Below are positions 9,807-17,383 of a stretch of DNA of 64,000 bases, piece by piece. A program made the position numbers and the translations under genes. The DNA lies in the NCBI GenBank assembly GCA_029851835.1, contig JARKVD010000004.1, forward strand, positions 1 through 64,000, in the 5' to 3' direction. Under the pieces are notes generated by a model that had not been told where the DNA came from, searched no databases, and saw only the letters and a program-made list of their open reading frames with translations. How positions within the stretch are numbered: the first letter of the stretch is position 1; each line of letters begins with the position of its first letter. Source of the stretch: Clostridium sp. GTDB taxonomy: Bacteria; Bacillota; Clostridia; Clostridiales; Clostridiaceae.

Positions 9807-11171
9807 ATGGATTTTCAAAGGAAGATTCAACGAAGGGCTATTAAGAAAAAGAAATTAAGTGAAGTTCAAGTTTTAGCTACTGGTTTTATTGCTTTAATTA
9901 TAATTGGAGGAATAATATTAAGTTTGCCTATATCATCAGTTAGCGGTGAAGCTACGAACTTTTTAGATTCAGTATTTACGGCTACTTCAGCAACCTGTGT
10001 TACTGGACTAGTAGTTGTTGATACAGGTACTCATTGGAATATATTTGGACAAACAGTAATAATGATTTTAATCGAAATAGGGGGACTTGGATTTATGTCC
10101 TTTGCAACTTTTATTACTGTGCTTATGGGTAGAAAAATTACTTTGAAAAACAGATTACTTATGCAAGAGGCAATGAATACCTTTGGAATACAAGGGATTG
10201 TTAAAATGATGCTAAAGATAATGAAATTTGCTTTTGTTATTCAGCTAGTGGGGATATTGATTTTAAGCACTCAATTTATACCGCAGTATGGCTTAGGCAA
10301 AGGGTTGTTTTATAGTCTTTTTCACAGCGTTTCAACTTTTTGTAATGCTGGCTTTGATATTTTTGGTAATTTTTCTAGTTATACAACCTATTATAACAAC
10401 CCAGTTGTTTTATTGACGGTTTCTAGCTTAATTGCTATTGGAGGGCTTGGCTTTACTGTCCTTCTTGAACTGTATAACTTCAGGAGAGATAAAAAGCTAT
10501 CACTTCATAGTAAAGTAGTTTTATATATTACTGGTATTTTGATTCTAGGAGGCGCTTTGTGCTTCTTTATCATGGAGTATAATAATCCAGAGACACTGCA
10601 AGTAATGAGTTTAAGAGATAAGATAGTAAATTCTATTGTTGCTTCTATAAGTCCAAGAACAGCGGGTATTAATAGTTTTTCCACTACGGCTATGACTACT
10701 TCGGGGAAATTTTTAACTGTTATTCTAATGTTTATTGGGGGATCCCCAGGATCTACAGCAGGTGGGATTAAAACTTCAACATTAGGAATTGTATTAGGTG
10801 GAATTATTTGTGTAATAAAGGGACGAGAAGACGTTGAGTTATTTCAAAAGAGAATTCCAAAGGACTTGGTGTATAAAGCTGTAGCAATTATTGGTATAGC
10901 CATGTGTTTGGTTTGTGTTGTAACCATGGTTCTAACGGTAACAGAACCAGGACAAGATTTTTTAGCATTGCTTTATGAAGCTACATCAGCTTTTGGTACT
11001 GTAGGATTAACCATGGGGGTTACACCAACTCTTAACGATACAGGTAAGATGATAATTATTATATTAATGTATTTAGGAAGGGTGGGTCCTTTAACTGTGG
11101 TATTAGCATTATTAAGTAAAAAATCAGAAGGTAGCTTTAAATATCCCGAGGGGAAAGTTTTAATAGGATAA
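9807..11171 (+). CDS. ktrB: TrkH/KtrB-type potassium uptake protein
   Basis: 454 residues with eight or more membrane helices arranged as four M1-P-M2 repeats. The four filter loops are visible as TCVTGL, FCNAGFDIF, PRTAGINSF and TVGLTMG, each with the conserved glycine. The length fits KtrB rather than the longer TrkH. KtrB normally works with a cytoplasmic RCK-domain subunit, KtrA, that gates the channel; no ktrA is in this window, so the partner must lie elsewhere. The start ATG follows GAGAAGGTG. The next unit downstream has its own promoter. Confidence 0.88.
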   Translation: MDFQRKIQRRAIKKKKLSEVQVLATGFIALIIIGGIILSLPISSVSGEATNFLDSVFTATSATCVTGLVVVDTGTHWNIFGQTVIMILIEIGGLGFMSFATFITVLMGRKITLKNRLLMQEAMNTFGIQGIVKMMLKIMKFAFVIQLVGILILSTQFIPQYGLGKGLFYSLFHSVSTFCNAGFDIFGNFSSYTTYYNNPVVLLTVSSLIAIGGLGFTVLLELYNFRRDKKLSLHSKVVLYITGILILGGALCFFIMEYNNPETLQVMSLRDKIVNSIVASISPRTAGINSFSTTAMTTSGKFLTVILMFIGGSPGSTAGGIKTSTLGIVLGGIICVIKGREDVELFQKRIPKDLVYKAVAIIGIAMCLVCVVTMVLTVTEPGQDFLALLYEATSAFGTVGLTMGVTPTLNDTGKMIIIILMYLGRVGPLTVVLALLSKKSEGSFKYPEGKVLIG

Positions 11172-11197
11172 CTGTAAAAAAATAGAATAAAATAGGG

Positions 11198-11226
11198 TTG
11201 ACACTGGTAAAATTATACCGTAAAAT
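11198..11226 (+). promoter_or_regulatory. Sigma-A-type promoter of the cobalamin-uptake operon
   Basis: TTGACA at 11198-11203, a 17-bp spacer, then TAAAAT at 11221-11226. This would start transcription near 11233, just upstream of the riboswitch. Confidence 0.75.
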
Positions 11227-11249
11227 TAAATTATAACAATATATAGTGT

Positions 11250-11402
11250 TTTATGGTTGCAAAAGCAATAACAGGGAATGAGGTGAGAATCCTCAACAGC
11301 CCCCGCTACTGTAATGGCTACGAAACTTTCAATAAAGTCACTGAGATTAACTTGGGAAGACTGAGAGGAGTAGGTTTGAAGCATAAGTCAGGAGACCTAC
11401 CA
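11250..11402 (+). promoter_or_regulatory. Adenosylcobalamin (B12) riboswitch
   Basis: The conserved core is clear: ACAGGGAATGAGGTGAGAAT at 11270-11289, CAACAGCCCCCGCTACTGTAA at about 11294-11314 (read in two parts: AACAGCCCCCGC and TACTGTAA), and the B12 box AAGTCAGGAGACCTACC at 11385-11401. These are the hallmarks of the cobalamin riboswitch family, which shuts expression off when adenosylcobalamin binds. It lies 20 bp downstream of a consensus promoter and heads a gene run ending in an ECF transporter, so the regulated function is corrinoid uptake. Confidence 0.96.
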
Positions 11403-11462
11403 TAAAATAAAGCAGAAATTTCGGTGGGAAATAGAAGTGATATATAAATGTGATACACTAGA

Positions 11463-11492
11463 ATATAAAATTAAAAGAAATTAATTTTATAT
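11463..11492 (+). other. AT-rich hairpin after the riboswitch
   Basis: A 12-bp stem (11463-11474 with 11481-11492), all A-T, with a six-base loop, followed by CTTTTG. It lies between the B12 box and the GC-richer terminator and may be part of the switching platform (antiterminator or spacer). Its role is inferred. Confidence 0.5.
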
Positions 11493-11522
11493 CTTTTGTA
11501 TGCAATTTATTATGCTACTTAT

Positions 11523-11550
11523 AGGCTCTATGGAAATAGAGCCTTTTTTA
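11523..11550 (+). terminator. Terminator of the riboswitch expression platform
   Basis: A 9-bp stem (AGGCTCTAT at 11523-11531 with ATAGAGCCT at 11536-11544), a GGAA loop and a T-rich tail. It lies between the riboswitch and the first gene, where B12-dependent transcription attenuation would act. Confidence 0.85.
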
Positions 11551-11602
11551 TTTGCTTCTTTACAAATAAATGTGGGGATTTTAAAGATAAGGAGGGGTGA
11601 AA

Positions 11603-11749
11603 GTGAAAGAGGAAAATAAGAAACTGGATTCTAAAGAAGAGAATTTAATTGAACTTATCCATAATATTAAATATGGAGAGATAAAAATTATAGTTCAAGA
11701 CGGACTACCAATTAGGGTTGAAGAACTAAAGAAATCAATAAAACTTTAA
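11603..11749 (+). CDS. YezD-like (DUF2292) small protein
   Basis: 48 residues from GTG, with a strong AAGGAGGGG ribosome site eight bases upstream. The segment IKYGEIKIIVQDGLPIRVE matches the core of the DUF2292/YezD family: a short strand-turn-strand unit with Y-G-x-I-x-I-x-V-Q-D-G. The family has no known function; I recall it often beside sulfur or anion uptake genes. Here it is the first gene under the B12 riboswitch, 107 bp before the DUF4430-toroid gene, which ties it to corrinoid supply. The reading is from motif similarity only. Confidence 0.72.
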   Translation: MKEENKKLDSKEENLIELIHNIKYGEIKIIVQDGLPIRVEELKKSIKL

Positions 11750-11855
11750 GAGTCACAAAATTGTACTGACCAGAAAGCTGGAGGTGCTATGGTATTAGTG
11801 GTAGAGAAATTATTATTACTTTAGCAATGAAGGAAGTAAAGGGGGAAGTTCAATA

Positions 11856-14525
11856 GTGAAAAAGAAAAATTTAAAATTTAAAAAATTAATTAGTTTTATG
11901 ATTTTTATGGTGATGCTGTTTACAACAACAGTTAGTGCATTTGCGCAAGGTAATGGGGTTAAAGGTATAAATACGCCATCAGGGTATGTAACAGTTTCTA
12001 TGGAAAAGTTTACATTAGGTCTTGGATATATTATAGAACCTGTAAAGGTTCCTATCTATGAAGGAACAACAGTAGCTAAAATAATTACGGATTTGTTAGG
12101 TAAAGGTAATTATACTAATACTGGGTCAGTTGAAAGTGGGTTTTATCTTGCATCAGTTAAAGATGACGATACAAGAGAGCCAAATGTACCACAGTATATA
12201 TTAGATCAATGTGGCTCAATTGATGAAAGAGGAGAAGAAGGGTGGCTGGGAGAATTCGATTATACATTTATGTCTGGTTGGATGTATTGTGTAAATAATG
12301 AGTTCCCTAATTTTGGAAGTGCGGATTATTATCCCAAGGATGGAGACGTTATAAGATGGCAGTTTACCGTATATGGATACGGAATGGATATAGGTGGAGG
12401 ATTTGCTGGTGATGACACAGAAGGATCCTTTGAAAGTTCTTATGTTCCAATAGCAAACAAGGATGCACTTACAGCAAAACTTTCAGAAATAAACAGTGCG
12501 GAGAATAAGGCTGAACTTCTTGCAAAAGATGGAGCACAAGCAGCTTATGACAAGGCTTATGCAACTATACAAATTGCAGAAGTTTCACAGGAAAAGGTAG
12601 ATGCTGCTTTAGCCACACTAAACAAAGCACTTAATCCAGAAGTTACACCACCAACTTCAGATATAGAATTAGTTCAACCTAATCCTTCGGTTAAAGAAGC
12701 CATAAATCAAACAGCAGCTGATATGTATAAAAATACGCAAAATCCTGCCATAGGCACCTTCAGTGGAGAATGGACAATACTTGCATTAGCAAGAGCTGGT
12801 TATGATGTGCCACAGAGTTATTATGACAAGTACTATGCTAATGTAGAAAAGGAAATAATAGAGAAAAATGGTGTTTTGCATAATGTGAAGTATACTGAAT
12901 ATTCAAGAGTAATTTTAGGACTTACATCTATAGGTAGGGATGTAACTAATATAGGTGGATATAACTTGCTTGAAAAATTGGCCGATTTTAATGGGGTAAA
13001 AAAACAAGGAATAAATGGTCCTATTTTTGCTCTTATAGCTTTAGATACAAATAAATATGAAATTCCTATAGTTGAAGGAGTGAAGGTTCAGACAACAAGA
13101 GACATGCTTATAGATTATATTTTACAAAAAGAGATAACAGCTGCAGATGGAACAGTGGGTGGATGGGCATTATCAGGTAAAGTTCCAGATCCAGATATAA
13201 CTGCTATGGCATTACAATCCTTAGCTCCATACAAAGAAGATCCAAAGGTTAAACCTTATATAGATAGAGCAGTACAAGTATTAGCTGATATACAATTACC
13301 TTCTGGTGGATACTCAAGCTGGGGAACAACAAATAGTGAAAGTATAGCTCAAGTTATTGTTGCATTAACAGCATTAGGTATAGATCCGGCAACAGATACA
13401 AGATTCATAAAAGAAGGTGGAAATTGGATAGTTTCTGCTATCATGGATTTCTACGTAGAAGGTGGTGGATTTAAGCATATTTTAGATGGTTCTAAAGATG
13501 CTATGGCCACAGACCAAGGTATGTATGCTTTAGTTGCATATGACAGATTTATAAATGGTAAAAATTCTCTATATGATATGACTGATGTAGAAGTAACTGA
13601 GAATATGGCAGGAAAAGCTATCATTACTGCACCAGAAAGAATAGTAGGAAATAAAGGAACAGAATTCAAAATTAATGTTAAGGTTGGAAGTTGGCCAGAA
13701 GGGGTATACAAGTTATTAGATGGTATAATAACTCTTCCAGAAAAGGTTGAAGTTAAAGAAGTTGCTATGAGCAGTTCTATGTCAGGGGGCCTACCTGACT
13801 TTGGTGTTGAGGAAAATAAATTACGTTTAGTTTATACAAATACAGATTTAAGTGATATTACTTCATCTTCAACAGAGTTTCCAGCGGATGTTATGACTAT
13901 AACATTAGCTTTAACAGAGGATTTACCTAAAGATAGTGAGTTGGTATTTAATTTAGACAATCTTAGCTTAAAAGCAGGTTCTGATGCTTCAGCTACAACT
14001 CCTTATGACACAGGAAATGGTAGTGCAAGAGTGATTATTGGTGAGGTTGTTACAGCTAAAGGCAGAATACTTTATGATGGAGATGGAATAGAGCTTATTC
14101 CTGCAGATAAATCTGCAATTGCGGTTGAGTTTTCAAATTTAACTAGTACTCCTAATATAATATTTAACGAGAAAACTACTATGGTATATTCCAAGGAAAT
14201 GTCTGATAAATCTAATGTTCCTACTTATGTAGCATTAGTAAATAAAACAGAAGCATTAGATGGGTTAAATGATATGTCTAAATATGCTATAGGTAATAAA
14301 GAGTCATCAAAAATTAAGTTTGGAGATGCTAACGGAGATAATGTTATAAATGCACAGGATGCATTAAATACTTTATCAGCATGGCTACGTAAGAGCAATG
14401 CACCAAATGGTAATGAAATTCTTTCAATGAACGTTACGGCAGATTCAAGAATTGACACCTATGACGTTCTTGGAATTATGGAGAACTACGTAAATGGAAA
14501 TGAATTAAGAGTTGTAAATAAGTAA
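11856..14525 (+). CDS. Secreted transcobalamin-like protein: DUF4430, helical linker, alpha/alpha toroid, cohesin-like, dockerin
   Basis: 889 residues. Signal peptide about 1-31. DUF4430 spans about 43-181, with GWMYCVNNEFPNFG starting at G141. A FIVAR-like helical region covers about 200-265. An alpha/alpha toroid of prenyltransferase/squalene-cyclase type lies at about 269-573, with repeats such as DPDITAMALQSL and GGYSSWGTTNSE. A cohesin-like beta-sandwich covers about 585-729, and a dockerin about 822-885 (GDANGDNVINAQDA with a second, weaker loop). Animal transcobalamin and intrinsic factor pair an alpha6/alpha6 barrel with a DUF4430-type beta domain, so this looks like a bacterial corrinoid binder; that is inference from domains. 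GTG start after GGGGGAAG. It has no sortase signal, so it is either secreted or held through the dockerin. Confidence 0.85.
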   Translation: MKKKNLKFKKLISFMIFMVMLFTTTVSAFAQGNGVKGINTPSGYVTVSMEKFTLGLGYIIEPVKVPIYEGTTVAKIITDLLGKGNYTNTGSVESGFYLASVKDDDTREPNVPQYILDQCGSIDERGEEGWLGEFDYTFMSGWMYCVNNEFPNFGSADYYPKDGDVIRWQFTVYGYGMDIGGGFAGDDTEGSFESSYVPIANKDALTAKLSEINSAENKAELLAKDGAQAAYDKAYATIQIAEVSQEKVDAALATLNKALNPEVTPPTSDIELVQPNPSVKEAINQTAADMYKNTQNPAIGTFSGEWTILALARAGYDVPQSYYDKYYANVEKEIIEKNGVLHNVKYTEYSRVILGLTSIGRDVTNIGGYNLLEKLADFNGVKKQGINGPIFALIALDTNKYEIPIVEGVKVQTTRDMLIDYILQKEITAADGTVGGWALSGKVPDPDITAMALQSLAPYKEDPKVKPYIDRAVQVLADIQLPSGGYSSWGTTNSESIAQVIVALTALGIDPATDTRFIKEGGNWIVSAIMDFYVEGGGFKHILDGSKDAMATDQGMYALVAYDRFINGKNSLYDMTDVEVTENMAGKAIITAPERIVGNKGTEFKINVKVGSWPEGVYKLLDGIITLPEKVEVKEVAMSSSMSGGLPDFGVEENKLRLVYTNTDLSDITSSSTEFPADVMTITLALTEDLPKDSELVFNLDNLSLKAGSDASATTPYDTGNGSARVIIGEVVTAKGRILYDGDGIELIPADKSAIAVEFSNLTSTPNIIFNEKTTMVYSKEMSDKSNVPTYVALVNKTEALDGLNDMSKYAIGNKESSKIKFGDANGDNVINAQDALNTLSAWLRKSNAPNGNEILSMNVTADSRIDTYDVLGIMENYVNGNELRVVNK

Positions 14526-14542
14526 TATTTAAAGCTAATTTG

Positions 14543-14568
14543 ACCGATAAGATGAAAGTCTTATCGGT
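14543..14568 (+). other. Intercistronic hairpin
   Basis: A 10-bp perfect stem (14543-14552 with 14559-14568), six-base loop, with no T run after it. It separates the secreted dockerin protein gene from the anchored cohesin-like gene, where a partial stop or mRNA-processing site could set unequal expression. Confidence 0.6.
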
Positions 14569-14599
14569 TGAATTGATAAAGTAGGGGGAGGGGAATTAG

Positions 14600-15235
14600 A
14601 TGATTAATAAATTAAAGAATATGTCTAGAAAACAGAAAATTATAGCATCCTCCATGGGGATATTAATTATTGTTTTGATTATTTTTATTTTAACTAAGTT
14701 ATATGCATTTATAGAAACTCCAACAATTACACTGTTACCGCCAGCTCCAATAGAGGTGTCTGACAGAAATGAATTTTCTATAGACGTAGTATTATCAGAC
14801 TTAGGTAAGGACCTATATCCAGCAGCTAGCTTAACAGTAGGATTTGATAAAAATAAATTAGAGTTTACAGGAACAAAGTTAGGAACCATGATGACTTATG
14901 GTGACACTACAATAGACGGAAATTCCTTTGATATTCCTCTTTGGATATGCAACGTGGAGCGAGCAAATGAACTTGGAGAGATAAATACCATGTATATGGA
15001 CATGACTGCGGGTAAATATGCTTATTCTAAAAGTGGTTTTGATAAGGAAACAAAAAATGTTGTTCTTAGATTAGGATTTAAATTGAAAGATAGTGCAGTA
15101 AAGGGTGAAGTATATAATATAAAAATTCATGATGCAGTAATAGCAGCTATAAATGGCGACAAGGATAATACAAGCCTTGCTACCAATCAGGATACATTAA
15201 GAGCTAGAAGCTGCAAAATAGTAGTTTTAAAGTAA
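14600..15235 (+). CDS. Membrane-anchored cohesin-like protein
   Basis: 211 residues. A short basic N-terminus, then one hydrophobic helix at about 14-37, with the rest outside the cell. Residues about 45-208 form a beta-sandwich with cohesin traits: an opening PTITLLPP strand, F-S-I-D-V-V-L in the second strand, LTVGFDKNKLEFTG (the usual cohesin strand pattern V-x-F-D-P-x-x-L), and a V-V-L-R-L-G-F-K-L late strand. It has no other domain. It lies 75 bp after the dockerin-bearing protein and 18 bp before a DUF4430 protein. The likely job is to hold a dockerin protein at the membrane; which dockerin it binds is unproven. Confidence 0.75.
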   Translation: MINKLKNMSRKQKIIASSMGILIIVLIIFILTKLYAFIETPTITLLPPAPIEVSDRNEFSIDVVLSDLGKDLYPAASLTVGFDKNKLEFTGTKLGTMMTYGDTTIDGNSFDIPLWICNVERANELGEINTMYMDMTAGKYAYSKSGFDKETKNVVLRLGFKLKDSAVKGEVYNIKIHDAVIAAINGDKDNTSLATNQDTLRARSCKIVVLK

Positions 15236-15253
15236 TAGCTGGGAGGAGAAGGA

Positions 15254-16489
15254 ATGAAGAAGAATTGGAAGAAGGTTGTAATACCATTACTTATAATAGG
15301 TGTAATTGTAATGGGGTCCTTGACAGCATGGTCATTGTTAAAGCCTGAAGCAAATTCTAGAGTAAGTGATATTCCAGGGGATGGGATAATTTCCGCGTCT
15401 GTATTTAAGGATTTAATGAAATCTAAAGATATGATGATGTTCAATGGTGAAGCTGAAAGTATAGAATATCAGTGGCTATTTTTAGGAAGTGATATCAAGA
15501 AGCCACGAGACATCAATTTATTAGTGGAGTTTATAGATGATAATTTGAATCAGGTAAAAAAGGCAGTAAATTCAGAGTGGATACAAGGAATTACCTTTAA
15601 AGATAAAGAGAAAATCGAATCGAATCCAACCTTATCTGTAGATGTTGGAACTAAATGGAACTGTAGTGGAGCAAATATATATAAATATGATGCGGTTACG
15701 GGGCAATGTTCAGTGGTTGTAGGGGCAAGTGTGGAAAATGATGAAAGTACAACTATAACCTTTACAGTATCAGAGAATGATGGAACTTATTATATTGTAG
15801 GAAATGGTATTGTAGATGGAACAGCTCTAAATTCTAATGATGAGATGAATAAGTTAAATGATGATAAAGAAGAAAATAAAGAACCACAACAGTATCTAAC
15901 AGGAAATTCATCAGGAAATAAGTCTAAGGACAAATATAAAGATACAGCTGATGAAAGAGCACAAATGGCACAAGGTTCAGATAATAAAGATAAGTATATG
16001 ACAGATCCAACTCCAGAAGGTAAGCCTGGTCCAGTAGAGTGGCAGGACGCAACTGTTGATAAAAGTAAAGTAAAGTATTGTACTTTATCAGTAAGATGCG
16101 ATACCTTGCTAATACCTGAAAATTATGCAGAAGCAACCTCTAATGGAAAGGCGGATATGATTCCAGCAGATGGAACTATTTACGCTGCAAGAACAGTGGA
16201 GTTTTATGAGGGAGAATTTGTTTTTGATGTGCTTCTAAGGGAAATGCAGAAAGAAAAGATTCATATGGAATTTTCAATGACACCAGTATATAACAGTAAT
16301 TATATTGAGGGTATACACAACTTATATGAGTTTGACGGCGGTGCTTTAAGCGGATGGATGTATAAAGTAAATGGATGGTTTCCTAACTATGGATGCAGCA
16401 GATATCAGCTTAAGGATGGAGATGTAATAGAGTGGGTTTACACCTGTGATCTGGGAAGAGACGTAGGCTGTGACTGGATGACGGAGTAA
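15254..16489 (+). CDS. Membrane-anchored DUF4430 protein
   Basis: 411 residues. A single N-terminal transmembrane helix (about 8-29) anchors a beta-rich domain (about 45-195). A polar, Asp/Lys/Asn-rich linker follows (about 197-262), ending in a DUF4430 domain at about 275-411. The signature GWMYKVNGWFPNYG begins at G367, followed by LKDGDVIEWVYT. DUF4430 is the beta domain shared with transcobalamin/intrinsic factor, so this protein probably contacts the corrinoid and may pass it to the EcfS subunit encoded downstream. Its gene ends 3 bp before ecfT, which argues for tight co-expression. Confidence 0.82.
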   Translation: MKKNWKKVVIPLLIIGVIVMGSLTAWSLLKPEANSRVSDIPGDGIISASVFKDLMKSKDMMMFNGEAESIEYQWLFLGSDIKKPRDINLLVEFIDDNLNQVKKAVNSEWIQGITFKDKEKIESNPTLSVDVGTKWNCSGANIYKYDAVTGQCSVVVGASVENDESTTITFTVSENDGTYYIVGNGIVDGTALNSNDEMNKLNDDKEENKEPQQYLTGNSSGNKSKDKYKDTADERAQMAQGSDNKDKYMTDPTPEGKPGPVEWQDATVDKSKVKYCTLSVRCDTLLIPENYAEATSNGKADMIPADGTIYAARTVEFYEGEFVFDVLLREMQKEKIHMEFSMTPVYNSNYIEGIHNLYEFDGGALSGWMYKVNGWFPNYGCSRYQLKDGDVIEWVYTCDLGRDVGCDWMTE

Positions 16490-16492
16490 GGT

Positions 16493-17383
16493 ATGAGTAA
16501 TTCATTTAAAAACTTTCATCCTGTAGTAAACTTTTATTATTTTACTGCAGTTATTTGCTTTAGTATGTTCTTTATGCATCCAATTTTTTTAGGAATATCT
16601 CTAACTGGATCTTTTATTTACTCGGTTTTATTAAAAGGAAAAAGGGCAGTGAAATTTAATGTTATATACATGTGTCCAATGCTTTTGGCAACAGCTTTAA
16701 TTAATCCGGCGTTTAATCATGCGGGAGTGACTATATTATTTTACTTGAAGAGTGGTAACCCAATTACTTTAGAGTCTATTTCATATGGTATAGCAGCAGC
16801 GGTAATGTTTATATCAGTAATTTTATGGTTCTCATGTTATAACGAAATAATGACTTCAGATAAGTTTATATATTTGTTTGGAAGAATTATACCTGGTTTA
16901 TCCTTAATATTTTCTATGGTTCTAAGATTCGTGCCCAAATATAAAGCTCAAATAAAAGTTATATCCAATGGGCAGAAATGTGTTGGGAGAGATATAACTA
17001 ATGGCAGTGTTTTTGCAAGAGTTAAAAATGGTATTAAGATAATTTCAATGATGACCACATGGGCTTTAGAAAATGCAATTGAAACTGCAGATTCTATGAA
17101 ATCTAGGGGATATGGATTAAAAGGTCGTAGCAGCTTTTCTATTTTTAGATTTGATAATAGAGATAGGATTACGTTACTAACAATGATAATACTTACTATG
17201 ATTATTTTAATAAGTGCTTTTAATGGAGAAAACAGTATTGTATATTTTCCTATGATAAAAATAAAAGCAGTCTCAATATTCAGTGTAATTGTGTATGTTT
17301 CGTATACATTACTGTGCTTTATTCCAGTAATTGCTGATGTAAGGGAGGAAATAGTATGGAGACGTTTGAAATCAGATGTTTAA
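16493..17383 (+). CDS. ecfT: ECF transporter transmembrane subunit EcfT
   Basis: 296 residues with five or six membrane helices and a cytoplasmic coupling region. The C-terminal coupling helix carries S-M-K-S-R-G-Y-G (the X-R-G motif that engages the ATPase groove); the earlier coupling helix lies near RFVPKYKAQIK. It overlaps the fused ATPase gene by 28 bp and follows the DUF4430 gene by 3 bp. EcfT links the S component to the ATPases for vitamin uptake. Here the riboswitch context says the vitamin is a corrinoid. Confidence 0.9.
   Translation: MSNSFKNFHPVVNFYYFTAVICFSMFFMHPIFLGISLTGSFIYSVLLKGKRAVKFNVIYMCPMLLATALINPAFNHAGVTILFYLKSGNPITLESISYGIAAAVMFISVILWFSCYNEIMTSDKFIYLFGRIIPGLSLIFSMVLRFVPKYKAQIKVISNGQKCVGRDITNGSVFARVKNGIKIISMMTTWALENAIETADSMKSRGYGLKGRSSFSIFRFDNRDRITLLTMIILTMIILISAFNGENSIVYFPMIKIKAVSIFSVIVYVSYTLLCFIPVIADVREEIVWRRLKSDV

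Noticed and set aside
11789-11824. An 11-codon frame (ATG, then V-L-V-V-E-K-L-L-L-L) with a GGAGGTG site between the YezD-like gene and the DUF4430 gene
   Set aside because: Too short, no codon pattern tied to a known attenuator, no paired alternative hairpins seen.
3602-16489. Cellulosome
   Set aside because: Dockerin and cohesin-like modules are present but no glycoside hydrolases, carbohydrate-binding modules or multi-cohesin scaffoldin accompany them.
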